A stretch of 45,137 nucleotides of DNA, taken from JAFDWI01 sp040255345 (lineage in GTDB: Bacteria > Actinomycetota > Acidimicrobiia > Acidimicrobiales > Iamiaceae). The stretch lies in assembly GCA_040255345.1 (NCBI GenBank), contig JBDZUV010000006.1, positions 1 through 45,137 on the forward strand, read 5' to 3'. Below, one piece after another: positions 18,685 through 26,889 of the stretch. Made by a program: the position numbers and the translations under genes. The notes under the pieces are model-generated. The model was not told the origin of the DNA. It was given only the letters and a program-made list of their open reading frames with translations, and did no database searches. Position 1 is the first letter of the stretch. Each line of letters begins with the position of its first letter.

Positions 18685-19449
18685 ATGACGACGACGCTCG
18701 TACTCCTCCGCCACGGGCAGAGCCTGTGGAACGCCGAGAACCGCTTCACCGGCTGGTACGACACCGAGCTGTCCGCCCTCGGCGAGGCCGAGGCGACCGC
18801 TGCGGGCGTCGCGCTCGCCGATGCGGGGCTCTCCCCCGGCATCCTGCACACCTCGGTCCTGACCCGGGCGATCCGGACCGCCGAACTCGCGCTCGCGGCG
18901 GCACGGCGGTCGTGGATCCCGGTGCGTCGCCACTGGCGATTGAACGAGCGGCACTACGGCGATCTCACCGGGGCGAACAAGGCCGAGACCGCCGAGCGTT
19001 TCGGTGCCGACCAGGTGAAGGTGTGGCGGCGCAGCTACGACGTGCCACCGCCCCCGATCGCCGTCGACAACGCGTGGAACCCCAACGACGACCCGCGCTA
19101 CGCGCCGCTCGCTCCCGAGGTCGTACCGGCGAGCGAATGTCTCGCCGATGTGGTCGTGCGCATGCTGCCCTGGTTCCACGATGCGATCGTTCCCGACCTC
19201 GACCGTCACGGCACCGTGCTGGTCGTCGCCCACGGCAATTCGATCCGGGCACTCGTCAAACATCTCGACGACGTGGACGACGACGCCATCACCGGAGTCG
19301 AGATCCCAACCGGCGTGCCGCTGGTCTACGAACTCGGTGACGACCGACGCCCGACCGAGGCCAAGGCCGTGCTCGACCGGGCGCTCGGCGACCCCGCCGA
19401 GATCGCCGCGGCAGCCCAGGCGGTGGCCGACCAGGCCTCGACCGGCTGA
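18685..19449 (+). CDS. gpmA: 2,3-bisphosphoglycerate-dependent phosphoglycerate mutase
   Basis: A 254-residue glycolytic enzyme interconverting 3- and 2-phosphoglycerate. The phosphohistidine motif LLRHGQSLWNAENRFTGW carries His10, RHYGDLTG is at 89-96 and the second catalytic His183 is in AHGNSIRALVKHL. Length matches the dPGM family. One feature: the usual basic pair around DRRY is represented by PNDDPRYAPL. ATG 18685 has no Shine-Dalgarno but a TAGAGT box 9 bases upstream. It is followed by a 370-base stretch with only a doubtful small ORF. Confidence 0.96.
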   Translation: MTTTLVLLRHGQSLWNAENRFTGWYDTELSALGEAEATAAGVALADAGLSPGILHTSVLTRAIRTAELALAAARRSWIPVRRHWRLNERHYGDLTGANKAETAERFGADQVKVWRRSYDVPPPPIAVDNAWNPNDDPRYAPLAPEVVPASECLADVVVRMLPWFHDAIVPDLDRHGTVLVVAHGNSIRALVKHLDDVDDDAITGVEIPTGVPLVYELGDDRRPTEAKAVLDRALGDPAEIAAAAQAVADQASTG

Positions 19450-19500
19450 CGATCACGCCGACTCGCCGGCCCCGCATCCGGGCGGTGGTACCGGCGACGT

Positions 19501-19737
19501 TCACGACGTGGCCGTCCCGGAGGGCCGAGGTCGCGTCCTCGCGTCCGGCCGGCGGTCGTCCAGCCTGACGTCCGGTGGCGGGCGAGCGATCGCTCCCGGT
19601 GACAGCGAGGTGTTCGACGTGTCGCTGCCGTCGGGCACCTGCCACCCGGTCTGCTTCGGCGCCGGGCCGGCGTCGGGGATGAAGCCCCACTTCATGAAGG
19701 GCATGATCCAGGAGATCCATGTGAGCTGAACCGTCAC
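19501..19737 (-). CDS. Doubtful small hypothetical protein
   Basis: A 78-codon minus-strand frame (GTG 19737) starts with an aromatic, amphipathic stretch (WISWIMPFMKWGFIPDAG) and turns into Pro/Arg/Asp-rich sequence after about residue 47. The first half shows codons ending almost only in G or C, as in real genes here, but the plus strand of the same stretch is also open and GC3-rich. There is no Shine-Dalgarno and no close -10. It occupies the 370-base gap 19450-19818, which otherwise looks empty. Whether either strand is coding is unresolved. Confidence 0.25.
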   Translation of the reverse strand: MTVQLTWISWIMPFMKWGFIPDAGPAPKQTGWQVPDGSDTSNTSLSPGAIARPPPDVRLDDRRPDARTRPRPSGTATS

Positions 19738-19804
19738 GCACGTCGACGGTGAGTCGCCTTCGAGTTCACGCGCACGATCGACCCATGGGCGCCGCGCTCG
19801 GGGT

Positions 19805-19810
19805 TAGGAT
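19805..19810 (+). promoter_or_regulatory. Putative -10 box of the cNMP-binding protein
   Basis: TAGGAT ends 8 bases before ATG 19819, again fitting leaderless transcription. No clear -35 box. Confidence 0.4.
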
Positions 19811-19818
19811 GCCCGCCC

Positions 19819-20241
19819 ATGGCTGCGAACCACTACATCGACAAGCTCGGTGCTCTTCCCCTGTTCTCCTCGTGTTCCAAGAAGGAGCTGGGGCGCATCG
19901 CCCGCGCCGGCGACGAGGTCCAGGTGGAGAACGGCAAGCAGTTGGTCGACCAGGGCGAGATGGGCCGCGAAGCGTTCGTGATCCTGTCGGGTACGGCCGC
20001 GGTCAAGCGCAACGGCCGCAAGATCGCCACGCTCGGGCCCGGCGACCCGGTCGGCGAGCTGTCGTTGCTCGACCGCGGACCCCGGACCGCCTCGGTGTAC
20101 GCGACCAGCGACATGACCGTGTTCGTGTTGTCGAGTCAGCGCTTCAACGCCGTCCTCGACGACGCGCCGGGACTGTCGCGCAAACTGCTGGCCTTCCTGG
20201 CCGGCCGGGTACGCGAGCTGGACACGAAGAACTTCGGCTGA
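19819..20241 (+). CDS. Stand-alone cyclic-nucleotide-binding domain protein
   Basis: A 140-residue protein made almost entirely of one CRP/PKA-type cyclic-nucleotide-binding fold. The phosphate-binding cassette GELSLLDRGPRTASV (79-93) keeps Glu80 and Arg89, the residues that contact cyclic nucleotide in the family. A C-terminal helix (KLLAFLAGRVRELD) ends the chain. There is no helix-turn-helix, so it is not a CRP-type regulator on its own and must signal through a partner. It sits 78 bases before the EtfD-like reductase on the same strand. Sensing a cyclic nucleotide to tune that enzyme is a guess. Confidence 0.88.
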   Translation: MAANHYIDKLGALPLFSSCSKKELGRIARAGDEVQVENGKQLVDQGEMGREAFVILSGTAAVKRNGRKIATLGPGDPVGELSLLDRGPRTASVYATSDMTVFVLSSQRFNAVLDDAPGLSRKLLAFLAGRVRELDTKNFG

Positions 20242-20303
20242 TCGGCGACCGCGAGGCGTCGGAGGGCCGCCGGTGGGTTCTGACTTGTCGGACGCGGCCT
20301 TGG

Positions 20304-20309
20304 TAGCGT
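20304..20309 (+). promoter_or_regulatory. Putative -10 box of the EtfD-like gene
   Basis: TAGCGT, identical to the clpB -10, ends 10 bases before ATG 20320. TTGTCG lies at 20285-20290 but the 13-base spacer is too short for a standard -35. Confidence 0.35.
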
Positions 20310-20319
20310 CGGGGCCGAT

Positions 20320-22605
20320 ATGGCTGACACGCCCGGAACACCCGGAACACCCCGCAGGATTCGCCCGCATCACGTCGTCATCGGAATCGGCGTCGTCGTT
20401 GCGCTGATCACCGTGGTCTCGGGGCTCCTCCCGCTGATCACCCACTGGCACAAACAGAAACCGGTGACCCGGCCGGTGTTCGGCGGAATCCCGGGCGCGA
20501 TCGTCTTCGCGTTCTACGTGATCATCCCCCTCACCCTGCTCTACGGCGCGATCGCGTTCTCGAACCGCGTCAAGAACTGGGAGCGCGGCACCCCTGACGA
20601 CCGGTCGACCACCCAGAAGAACTTCATGGCGCGTCTGAAGGACTTCCGTGGCGGCGCCTACATGCAGACCCTGCTGCGCGACCCTGCCGCCGGGGCGATG
20701 CACTCGTTCATCTACTTCAGCTTCCTCGTACTGTTGGCGGTCACCACCACGCTGGAGATCGACCACCAGCTCCCCAATGGTTGGAAGTTCCTGCACGGCG
20801 GCGTCTACCAGGGCTTCTCCTTCGTCGGCGACCTCGCCGGGGTGACCTTCATCATCGGGGTGGTCTGGGCGATCATGCGCCGGTACGTGCAGAAGCCCTA
20901 CCGCATCCGCATCAAGACCAAGCCCGAACATGCGCTGATCCTGGGCACCCTGCTGGCCATCGGCGTCACCGGGTTCACCACCGAGATGTTCCGCATCGTC
21001 ACGATGGGCAGGCCCGCTTTCGAGAAGTGGTCGTTCGTGGGCTACCCGCTCGCCGGGCTGGTCGACGACGTGTCGAACGCCGCCGGCTGGCACCAGGCGA
21101 TGTGGCTGGCCCACGTCGCGTCCTTCGTCGTGTTCCTGGTGTTGATCCCCACGACCATGTTGCGCCACATGTTCACCTCGCCGTTGAACATCTACCTGCG
21201 TGACCGGGAGCGGCCCCGTGGCGCGATGCGCCAGATGCCGAACCTGATGGAGACCGAGCTGGAGACCTTCGGCGCGGCGACCGTCGAGGACTTCACCTGG
21301 AAGCAGTTGCTCGACACCGACGCCTGCACCATGTGCGGCCGGTGTACCTCGGTGTGCCCGGCACACGGGACGGGCAAGCCGCTCGACCCGCGTGAGATCG
21401 TGCTCAAGACCGGTGAGGTCATGGCTGCGACGGGCTCACCGGCGGTCTCGCCGCCGATCGGCACCGTGCCGGAGATCACCGTGTCGGCCGATTCGCTGTT
21501 CGAACGGATCACCCCCGTGGAACTGTGGGCGTGCACGTCGTGTCGGGCGTGCGACGAGATCTGCCCGGTGAACATCGAGATCATGGACAAGATCCTCGAC
21601 ATGCGGCGCTACCTGTCGTTGATGGAGTCGAACTTCCCGAGCGAGTTGGGCACCACGTACCGCAACATGGAGAACAACGCGAACCCGTGGGGCATGAACC
21701 AGGGTGAGCGGGCCGACTGGGCCAAGGATCTCGACGGGGTCGAGGTCGTCGACCCGGGCGACGCGTTCGACCACGAGTACCTCTACTGGGTCGGGTGCGC
21801 GGGTTCCTTCGACGACAAGAACAAGCGGGTGTCCCAGTCGATGGCGAAGCTGCTCAGGCGGGCAGGGATCGACTTCGCGATTCTCGGGCCGGGCGAGAAC
21901 TGCACCGGCGACCCGGCGCGTCGCTCGGGCAACGAATACATCTTCCAGATGCTCGCCATGCAGAACATCGAGAACCTCAACGGCATGGGCGTGCGCAAGA
22001 TCATCACCCAGTGCCCCCACTGCTTCAACACGCTGCGCAACGAATACCCGCAGTTCGGCGGCAACTACGAGGTGATCCACCACTCCCAGTTGCTCGAACA
22101 GCTCGTCGAGGACGGCCGTCTCGACCTGTCCACCGCCGAGCTCGACGAGCGGGTCGTCTACCACGACTCGTGCTACCTGGGGCGGCACAACAACATCTAC
22201 GGCGCCCCACGTAACGTGCTCGCCAAGTTGGGAGGCATCGAGGTCGTCGAGGCACCCCGCAACGGCACGATGGCCCGCTGTTGTGGCGCCGGCGGGGCGC
22301 GCATGTGGATGGAGGAGAACATCGGCACCAAGATCAACGACGACCGGGCCGAGGAACTCATCCACACCGGCGCCGACCGGGTCGCCACGGCCTGTCCGTT
22401 CTGCTACATCATGCTGGACGACGGGGTGAAGGGCGCCGGCGCGGGCGACGACGTCAAGGTCGCCGACATCGCCATCACCGTGCTCGACGCGATCGAGAAC
22501 GGCGAACGCCGCATCGACCCGGCGATCCTCGCGCCCGTGGGAGCCGGCGACGTCGCCGAACCGACCGTCGAGTCTGCTGCGGAGACCTCGGAGTCGAGCG
22601 ACTGA
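20320..22605 (+). CDS. Membrane Fe-S oxidoreductase, EtfD-like (ETF:quinone oxidoreductase)
   Basis: A 761-residue fusion. The first 290 residues form about six membrane helices with histidines suited to b-haem binding (nitrate-reductase-gamma/HdrE type). Two [4Fe-4S] motifs follow: CTMCGRC...CP (336-346) and CTSCRACDEICP (405-415). The C-terminal half has two CCG domains (GCAGSF, CPHCFNTL, HDSCYLGRH, CCGAGG, CPFCYIML) as in heterodisulfide reductase HdrD. This architecture matches mycobacterial EtfD (Rv0338c), which takes electrons from ETF in fatty-acid oxidation to menaquinone. The electron-transfer flavoprotein is not in this window, so the assignment rests on architecture. The gene downstream starts 10 bases after the stop with a good Shine-Dalgarno. 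Confidence 0.85.
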   Translation: MADTPGTPGTPRRIRPHHVVIGIGVVVALITVVSGLLPLITHWHKQKPVTRPVFGGIPGAIVFAFYVIIPLTLLYGAIAFSNRVKNWERGTPDDRSTTQKNFMARLKDFRGGAYMQTLLRDPAAGAMHSFIYFSFLVLLAVTTTLEIDHQLPNGWKFLHGGVYQGFSFVGDLAGVTFIIGVVWAIMRRYVQKPYRIRIKTKPEHALILGTLLAIGVTGFTTEMFRIVTMGRPAFEKWSFVGYPLAGLVDDVSNAAGWHQAMWLAHVASFVVFLVLIPTTMLRHMFTSPLNIYLRDRERPRGAMRQMPNLMETELETFGAATVEDFTWKQLLDTDACTMCGRCTSVCPAHGTGKPLDPREIVLKTGEVMAATGSPAVSPPIGTVPEITVSADSLFERITPVELWACTSCRACDEICPVNIEIMDKILDMRRYLSLMESNFPSELGTTYRNMENNANPWGMNQGERADWAKDLDGVEVVDPGDAFDHEYLYWVGCAGSFDDKNKRVSQSMAKLLRRAGIDFAILGPGENCTGDPARRSGNEYIFQMLAMQNIENLNGMGVRKIITQCPHCFNTLRNEYPQFGGNYEVIHHSQLLEQLVEDGRLDLSTAELDERVVYHDSCYLGRHNNIYGAPRNVLAKLGGIEVVEAPRNGTMARCCGAGGARMWMEENIGTKINDDRAEELIHTGADRVATACPFCYIMLDDGVKGAGAGDDVKVADIAITVLDAIENGERRIDPAILAPVGAGDVAEPTVESAAETSESSD

Positions 22606-22615
22606 GGGGACACCG

Positions 22616-24064
22616 GTGGGGCGAATCGAGGACCGGCACCACTCCGAGCCGCCGACGCCGGCCGATCACGATCGGCCGGCCGCCTCGCCCGAGTCGTCGA
22701 GCATCGCCGCGCTGCGACACCGGCACCTGCACGGGCTCCACCGCATCGTCGACGCGTACCGACGCGCCGATGACAGCGGCGACAGGTTCCACCCGATCGT
22801 GCGGTCCACGGCAGACCCGGTTGCGCTGATCGACGAGGCCCTGGCGGCATGCACCACGGCCGCCGGTCCGCATGTCGGTGAACTCACCGACGGCGAGATC
22901 TTCCTGCGACTGTGCGTGCTGTTGCGCACCGCGCTCGTCGGCGACGCCACCCCCGAGGGCGGCCCCGGCGGCCTGCTCGAGGCGTTCGTCGCCGCCGACC
23001 GGCCCGATACCGCCGAACGCCGGTGCGTCCTCGATGCGTTCGGTTCGTTGGAGGAACGGGACCGCGTGGTGCTGTGGTTCGTCGCCACCGAGGGAGCGCT
23101 CCCCGCGCGCTTGGCGACGCTGTTGGCGAGCACCGACCCGGATACCGCGGCAACGACGGCCTACCGCGCCCGAAGCCGCCTGCGGCGGGCCTATGCTCGC
23201 CGGCGCGTCTCGGGCCCCGACTGGCCCGAGGCCTGTGTGGAGCTCGCCGAAGACGTGGCCGGCCTCACCGACGGATCGGCGCCGCAGCCACCGGATGCCA
23301 CGGCCCGCGCGCACCTGCGGAGTTGCACCCGCTGCACGCAACTGTCGGCCGAGTCGGCTGCGCTCCCGACCCAGCTCGCGGTCGAGGCGGCTGCGATCCG
23401 GCAGCGGGGAACCGCACCGACGGGCGGTCACGGGACCGGGCCCGACCCGTCGGTTGTCGCCCGGGAACCGGCCACGGAGGCGACGAAGCCGCTGGTGATC
23501 AGCACCACGCCGCTGCTCGACGAACCGGGCCCGGCACCGGCGGCGCGCACCGGGGTGGTCGATCCGACCCTGATCGAGCCCCCGGAGCCCGTGCCGGACC
23601 GGCGACGGACCGGCACGGTCGTCGGGCTCGTCGCGATCTTCGTCGGGGTGGTGGTGGCGCTGGTCGTGTGGTTGTCGATCGGGCGCTCGTCGACGTCCCC
23701 CGCCACCCCGGGCGACACGATCGACGCGCCCGGCCCCGACACGACGACGCACCCCACGACCGATGCAGGTCTCGGCGTGGCACCGTCGACCGCGGCACCG
23801 GGGTCGACGGTGACGCTGACCGTGCCGCCCAGCGGGCCGCCGACCACCGGCTCGGGGACCGCATCGGCCCGGCCGACCGGTCCGGCGTCGTCACCGGCCT
23901 GGTCGCCTCCCCGGACCGCCGCCTCCTCACGGCCTTCGCAGTCGCATCCGCCGTCGAGCACGGCGACCCCTCCGGTCACGACGCAGCTACCGCCGACCGC
24001 ACCGCCGACCACGGTGGCGACGACCCCGAGTCCCAGCACCTCGATCGGCGGCCCTCCGCCGTGA
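22616..24064 (+). CDS. Sigma-like/zinc anti-sigma-like membrane fusion protein
   Basis: A 482-residue protein. Residues about 30-195 look like a degenerate ECF sigma factor: DEALAACTTAA and EIFLRLCVLLRTALVG recall region 2, and LDAFGSLEERDRVVLWFVAT with YRARSRLRRAYARR recall region 4. Residues 233-240 are HLRSCTRC, the H-x3-C-x2-C signature of zinc anti-sigma domains. One membrane helix (about 333-355, VVGLVAIFVGVVVALVVW) leads to a Pro/Ser/Thr-rich, probably extracytoplasmic tail ending in Pro residues. So a sigma-like and an anti-sigma-like part are joined on one membrane-anchored chain. GTG 22616 follows GAGGGGA (22604-22610) that overlaps the etfD-like stop, indicating an operon. Whether it can still bind RNA polymerase is unknown. 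Confidence 0.75.
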   Translation: MGRIEDRHHSEPPTPADHDRPAASPESSSIAALRHRHLHGLHRIVDAYRRADDSGDRFHPIVRSTADPVALIDEALAACTTAAGPHVGELTDGEIFLRLCVLLRTALVGDATPEGGPGGLLEAFVAADRPDTAERRCVLDAFGSLEERDRVVLWFVATEGALPARLATLLASTDPDTAATTAYRARSRLRRAYARRRVSGPDWPEACVELAEDVAGLTDGSAPQPPDATARAHLRSCTRCTQLSAESAALPTQLAVEAAAIRQRGTAPTGGHGTGPDPSVVAREPATEATKPLVISTTPLLDEPGPAPAARTGVVDPTLIEPPEPVPDRRRTGTVVGLVAIFVGVVVALVVWLSIGRSSTSPATPGDTIDAPGPDTTTHPTTDAGLGVAPSTAAPGSTVTLTVPPSGPPTTGSGTASARPTGPASSPAWSPPRTAASSRPSQSHPPSSTATPPVTTQLPPTAPPTTVATTPSPSTSIGGPPP

Positions 24065-24113
24065 CGCGGACGGGCCGGTCTGCACGACGGAGAGTCGGCG
24101 GACCGGGGCGAGA

Positions 24114-24680
24114 TCAGCTCGAGAAGTTCTCCCAGTACCGGCTGGGGGTCGGGCCACGCTGGCCCTGGTACTTCGACCCCAGCCCGCTCGAGCCGTACGG
24201 GTGGTCCGCCGGTGTGGTCATCGACAGGAACGAGATCTGTCCGATCTTCATGCCCGGGTACAGCGTGATCGGCAGCGTCGCCACGTTCGACAGTTCGAGC
24301 GTCAGATAGCCGTCCCATCCGGCGTCGACGAATCCGGCGGTCGAGTGGATCAACAGTCCCAGCCGACCAAGCGACGACTTGCCCTCGAGGCGGGCGACGA
24401 GGTCGTCGCCGAGCGCCACCCGCTCGGCGGTCGCGCCCAGCACGAACTCGCCGGGGTGCAGGATGAACCGATCGCCTTCGGGGATCTCCACCAACTCGGT
24501 GAGATCCTCGAGGTTCGTCTTGACGTCGATCAGCCCCGTCGTGTGGTTCCGGAACACGCGGAAATAGCGGTCGACGGTGACGTCCACCGATGACGGTTGG
24601 ATCATCGACTCGTCGAGCGGATCGATGACGATGCGTCCGGAGGCGAGAGCTTCTGAGATGGACCGGTCCGAGAGGATCAT
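24114..24680 (-). CDS. dcd: dCTP deaminase, probably bifunctional (dUMP-forming)
   Basis: A 188-residue trimeric enzyme. Motifs: MILSDRSI, IQPSSVDV, VLHPGEFVLGAT-type (ILHPGEFVLG), RLEGKSSLGRLGLLIHSTAGFVDAGW (about 103-125), ELSNVA, PGMKIGQ and the C-terminal GSKYQGQRGPTPSRYW that closes over the active site. Its close match in pattern to the mycobacterial Dcd-Dut indicates direct conversion of dCTP to dUMP, though residue-level proof is not possible here. ATG 24680 lies 9 bases after TAACGT, again leaderless-like. It is divergent from the MFS gene and convergent with the sigma-like fusion. Confidence 0.95.
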   Translation of the reverse strand: MILSDRSISEALASGRIVIDPLDESMIQPSSVDVTVDRYFRVFRNHTTGLIDVKTNLEDLTELVEIPEGDRFILHPGEFVLGATAERVALGDDLVARLEGKSSLGRLGLLIHSTAGFVDAGWDGYLTLELSNVATLPITLYPGMKIGQISFLSMTTPADHPYGSSGLGSKYQGQRGPTPSRYWENFSS

Positions 24681-24689
24681 CGTCGGAGC

Positions 24690-24695
24690 ACGTTA
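24690..24695 (-). promoter_or_regulatory. Putative -10 box of dcd
   Basis: TAACGT on the minus strand ends 9 bases before the dcd ATG. No convincing -35 is seen 16-18 bases upstream. Confidence 0.35.
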
Positions 24696-24763
24696 CAGGA
24701 TCACGGCGGGCGCACCGGCTCGGGCCGTCCCGGTCCGAGTCGGAGGATGTTCGAACGTCGCCG

Positions 24764-24769
24764 TAGAGT
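24764..24769 (+). promoter_or_regulatory. Putative -10 box for the MFS pump and its leader ORF
   Basis: TAGAGT, same as at dnaK and gpmA, ends 9 bases before ATG 24779 of the leader ORF. Transcription would start at or next to that ATG. Confidence 0.4.
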
Positions 24770-24778
24770 CGAACGGTC

Positions 24779-24799
24779 ATGTCTGGCCGACTCTCGTGA
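24779..24799 (+). CDS. Six-codon upstream ORF overlapping the MFS start
   Basis: ATG 24779 reads MSGRLS, then TGA at 24797-24799. The TGA overlaps the GTG start of the pump (24796-24798) as GTGA, a classic coupling arrangement. The ATG is placed for leaderless initiation. It may couple or attenuate pump expression; chance or an alternative pump start cannot be ruled out. Confidence 0.3.
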   Translation: MSGRLS

Positions 24800-26352
24800 G
24801 CGACACGCATCGGGACGATCCCATCTACCAGCGTCGCTGGGGGATCCTCGCGACCCTGTGCCTGGGGCTGATCCTGGTGGTCGCGGCGAACTCGTCGCTG
24901 AACGTCGCCTTCCCGAAGATCCAGCAGGCACTGGGCAGCGCACCGAGCCAACTGCAGTGGATGGTCGACGCCTACTCCCTCGTGTTCGCCGTGCTGCTGT
25001 TGCCCGCGGGCGCGCTCGCGGATCGTTTCGGCCGCAAGACCGCCCTGCAGTTCGGCCTCGCGGTCTTCGGCCTCGCCTCGCTGCTCGCCACGCTCAGCTC
25101 GGACAACGGGCAACTCATCGCGCTCCGCGGCCTGATGGGGGTGGGGTCCGCGTTCATCATGCCCGGCACGCTGTCGATCCTGACCAACGTCTTCCACGAT
25201 CCGGTCGAACGCCAACGCGCCATCGCCATCTGGGCCGGGTGCGCCGGGCTGGGCGGCACGATCGGACCGGTGGTGTCGGGGATCCTGCTCGAAGGGTTCA
25301 GTTGGCAGTCGGTGTTCTTCATCAACGTCGTGTTGGCGATCATCGCCCTCGCGGTCGGGGCGAAGTTGCTGCCGAACTCGTCGGACCCACGCGAGGCCAC
25401 CCTCGACCCGGTCGGGGTGTTCCTCGCGATCCTGGGCGTCGGCAGCCTGTTGTACGGCATCATCGAAGGCCCCGCGAACGGGTGGGTGTCAGCGGAGACG
25501 ATCGGGACGATCCTGGGCGGCATCGTGGTGGTCGGCGCGTTCATCGCCTGGGAGTTGCACACCGACGAACCCATGCTCGACATGCACCTCTTTCAGAACC
25601 GGGCCTTCGCTCTGGGTTCCACGACGATCACGTTGCAGTACTTCGCGATGTTCGGCCTGTTCTTCGCGATGGCCCAGTATCTGCAGATCTCTCACGGTTA
25701 CTCGGCACTGCAGGCCGGCCTGGCCGGGATCCCGGTCGGGGTGATGGGCATGTTCGCGTCACCGCTGAGTGCGCCGCTGGTGCGTCGGTTCGGTCACCGC
25801 TTCGTCGTCGGGTCGGGTCTGTTGATCTCCGCGGCGGGCATGGCCCTGATGATCGGGGCGTCGCCGACGACGACGTTCGCGCTGCTGTTCGTGGGTTTCT
25901 GCCTGCTCGGCTGGGGCAACGGCCAGGCGACCGCCCCGTCCACCACGTTGATCATGGCTTCGGTGCCCCGCGCCAAGTCGGGTGTCGGGTCGTCGGTGAA
26001 CGACCTGTCGCGTCAGATCGGCGGCGCGCTCGGCATCGCCGTACTCGGCAGTGTGATGGCCTCGGTGTACCGCAATTCGATCGCCCACAACGTCGGCTCG
26101 CCCGCGCTGGCCGCGCAGGCCGGGACGACGATCGACGCGACGCTCGCCGCCGTGCGGCATTCGACCGGTGTCGACGCGGCGGCGCTGCATCACGGGGCGC
26201 AGCTCAGCTTCGCTCACGGTTTCGGCATGGCGATGCTCGTCGGGGCGATCGTGTTGACGATCAACGCCACGCTGGTGTGGGTGCGCGGTCTCGACATCGA
26301 CCCCGACGGCGACCCGACCATCCACCTCGCATCGTCCGAAGCGAGTCACTGA
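24796..26352 (+). CDS. MFS drug-efflux-type transporter (DHA2, 14 TM)
   Basis: A 518-residue transporter. Fourteen hydrophobic segments are expected. The motif LPAGALADRFGRKTALQFG lies in the loop after helix 2, and the helix-5 region reads WAGCAGLGGTIGPVVSGILLE, the antiporter motif C pattern of drug:proton antiporters. The C-terminus ends in an Asp-rich tail (GLDIDPDGDPTIHL). GTG 24796 gives VSDTHRDDPIYQRRW just before helix 1, the normal DHA2 N-terminus; the frame is open further upstream but that part overlaps the divergent dcd. There is no nearby regulator. Substrate unknown. Confidence 0.88.
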   Translation: MSDTHRDDPIYQRRWGILATLCLGLILVVAANSSLNVAFPKIQQALGSAPSQLQWMVDAYSLVFAVLLLPAGALADRFGRKTALQFGLAVFGLASLLATLSSDNGQLIALRGLMGVGSAFIMPGTLSILTNVFHDPVERQRAIAIWAGCAGLGGTIGPVVSGILLEGFSWQSVFFINVVLAIIALAVGAKLLPNSSDPREATLDPVGVFLAILGVGSLLYGIIEGPANGWVSAETIGTILGGIVVVGAFIAWELHTDEPMLDMHLFQNRAFALGSTTITLQYFAMFGLFFAMAQYLQISHGYSALQAGLAGIPVGVMGMFASPLSAPLVRRFGHRFVVGSGLLISAAGMALMIGASPTTTFALLFVGFCLLGWGNGQATAPSTTLIMASVPRAKSGVGSSVNDLSRQIGGALGIAVLGSVMASVYRNSIAHNVGSPALAAQAGTTIDATLAAVRHSTGVDAAALHHGAQLSFAHGFGMAMLVGAIVLTINATLVWVRGLDIDPDGDPTIHLASSEASH

Positions 26353-26424
26353 GGCTTCAGCCCCAACGGTCGGCGATTCGCGTCGGACTGCCGATCTGGC
26401 CTCGATTGGCGGTTCAATGGTCTC

Positions 26425-26850
26425 GTGTCCATCGACGACCCGACTGCATCACTGCAGGGAGACCGCGACGTGTCGGTTGCGGTGTGCTCGGCCGACGCCT
26501 ACCGAGGTGCCGCATGGGTTCCGGTGCCGGGTCACCCCCACCACCTCCGAGCCCACGGCTGGGTCTATCTGCGACACGACGGTCGGCTGGTCGCCCGCGT
26601 CCGTGCACGGGGAACCGCACAGCTCGAGGTGCGCCCCCGTCGTACCCCGACCACCGTCGACGACCCGGGGTTCGGTCCGGGACGGGTACTGATCGTCGAC
26701 CCGGACACCTTCGAGGACACACAGGTCGATCTCGGCCCACTCGCATCTCGTCAACGTTCCGGGCTCCGTTACCTGCGCGCCACCCGCCGCGGAACGGTCG
26801 TGCACCTCGCGGCGTCAGAACCGGTGCCGGCCGGTGACTGGGACGACTGA
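26425..26850 (+). CDS. Small hypothetical protein, predicted beta-rich
   Basis: A 141-residue protein (GTG 26425) with no family I recognise. Strand-like segments such as GWVYLRHDGRLVARVRARG and VVHLAASEPVPAGDWDD suggest a small beta-barrel, perhaps PUA/ASCH-like, but this is only an impression. It is soluble, with no signal peptide. Codon use matches the neighbours better than the antisense frame does. It lies 72 bases after the MFS gene on the same strand and ends 39 bases before a convergent gene. Confidence 0.55.
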   Translation: MSIDDPTASLQGDRDVSVAVCSADAYRGAAWVPVPGHPHHLRAHGWVYLRHDGRLVARVRARGTAQLEVRPRRTPTTVDDPGFGPGRVLIVDPDTFEDTQVDLGPLASRQRSGLRYLRATRRGTVVHLAASEPVPAGDWDD

Positions 26851-26889
26851 GCTTTCCCTACCTCTGCACGTCGGTCCTCTGCACGTCGG

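Noticed and set aside
19609..19729. A plus-strand peptide ending MKPHFMKGMIQEIHVS
   Set aside because: No upstream start with a ribosome site, and the opposite strand is equally open; the coding strand is undecided.
24577..24795. A longer N-terminus for the MFS pump
   Set aside because: The extra 73 residues overlap dcd on the other strand, are not transporter-like and precede the TAGAGT box.
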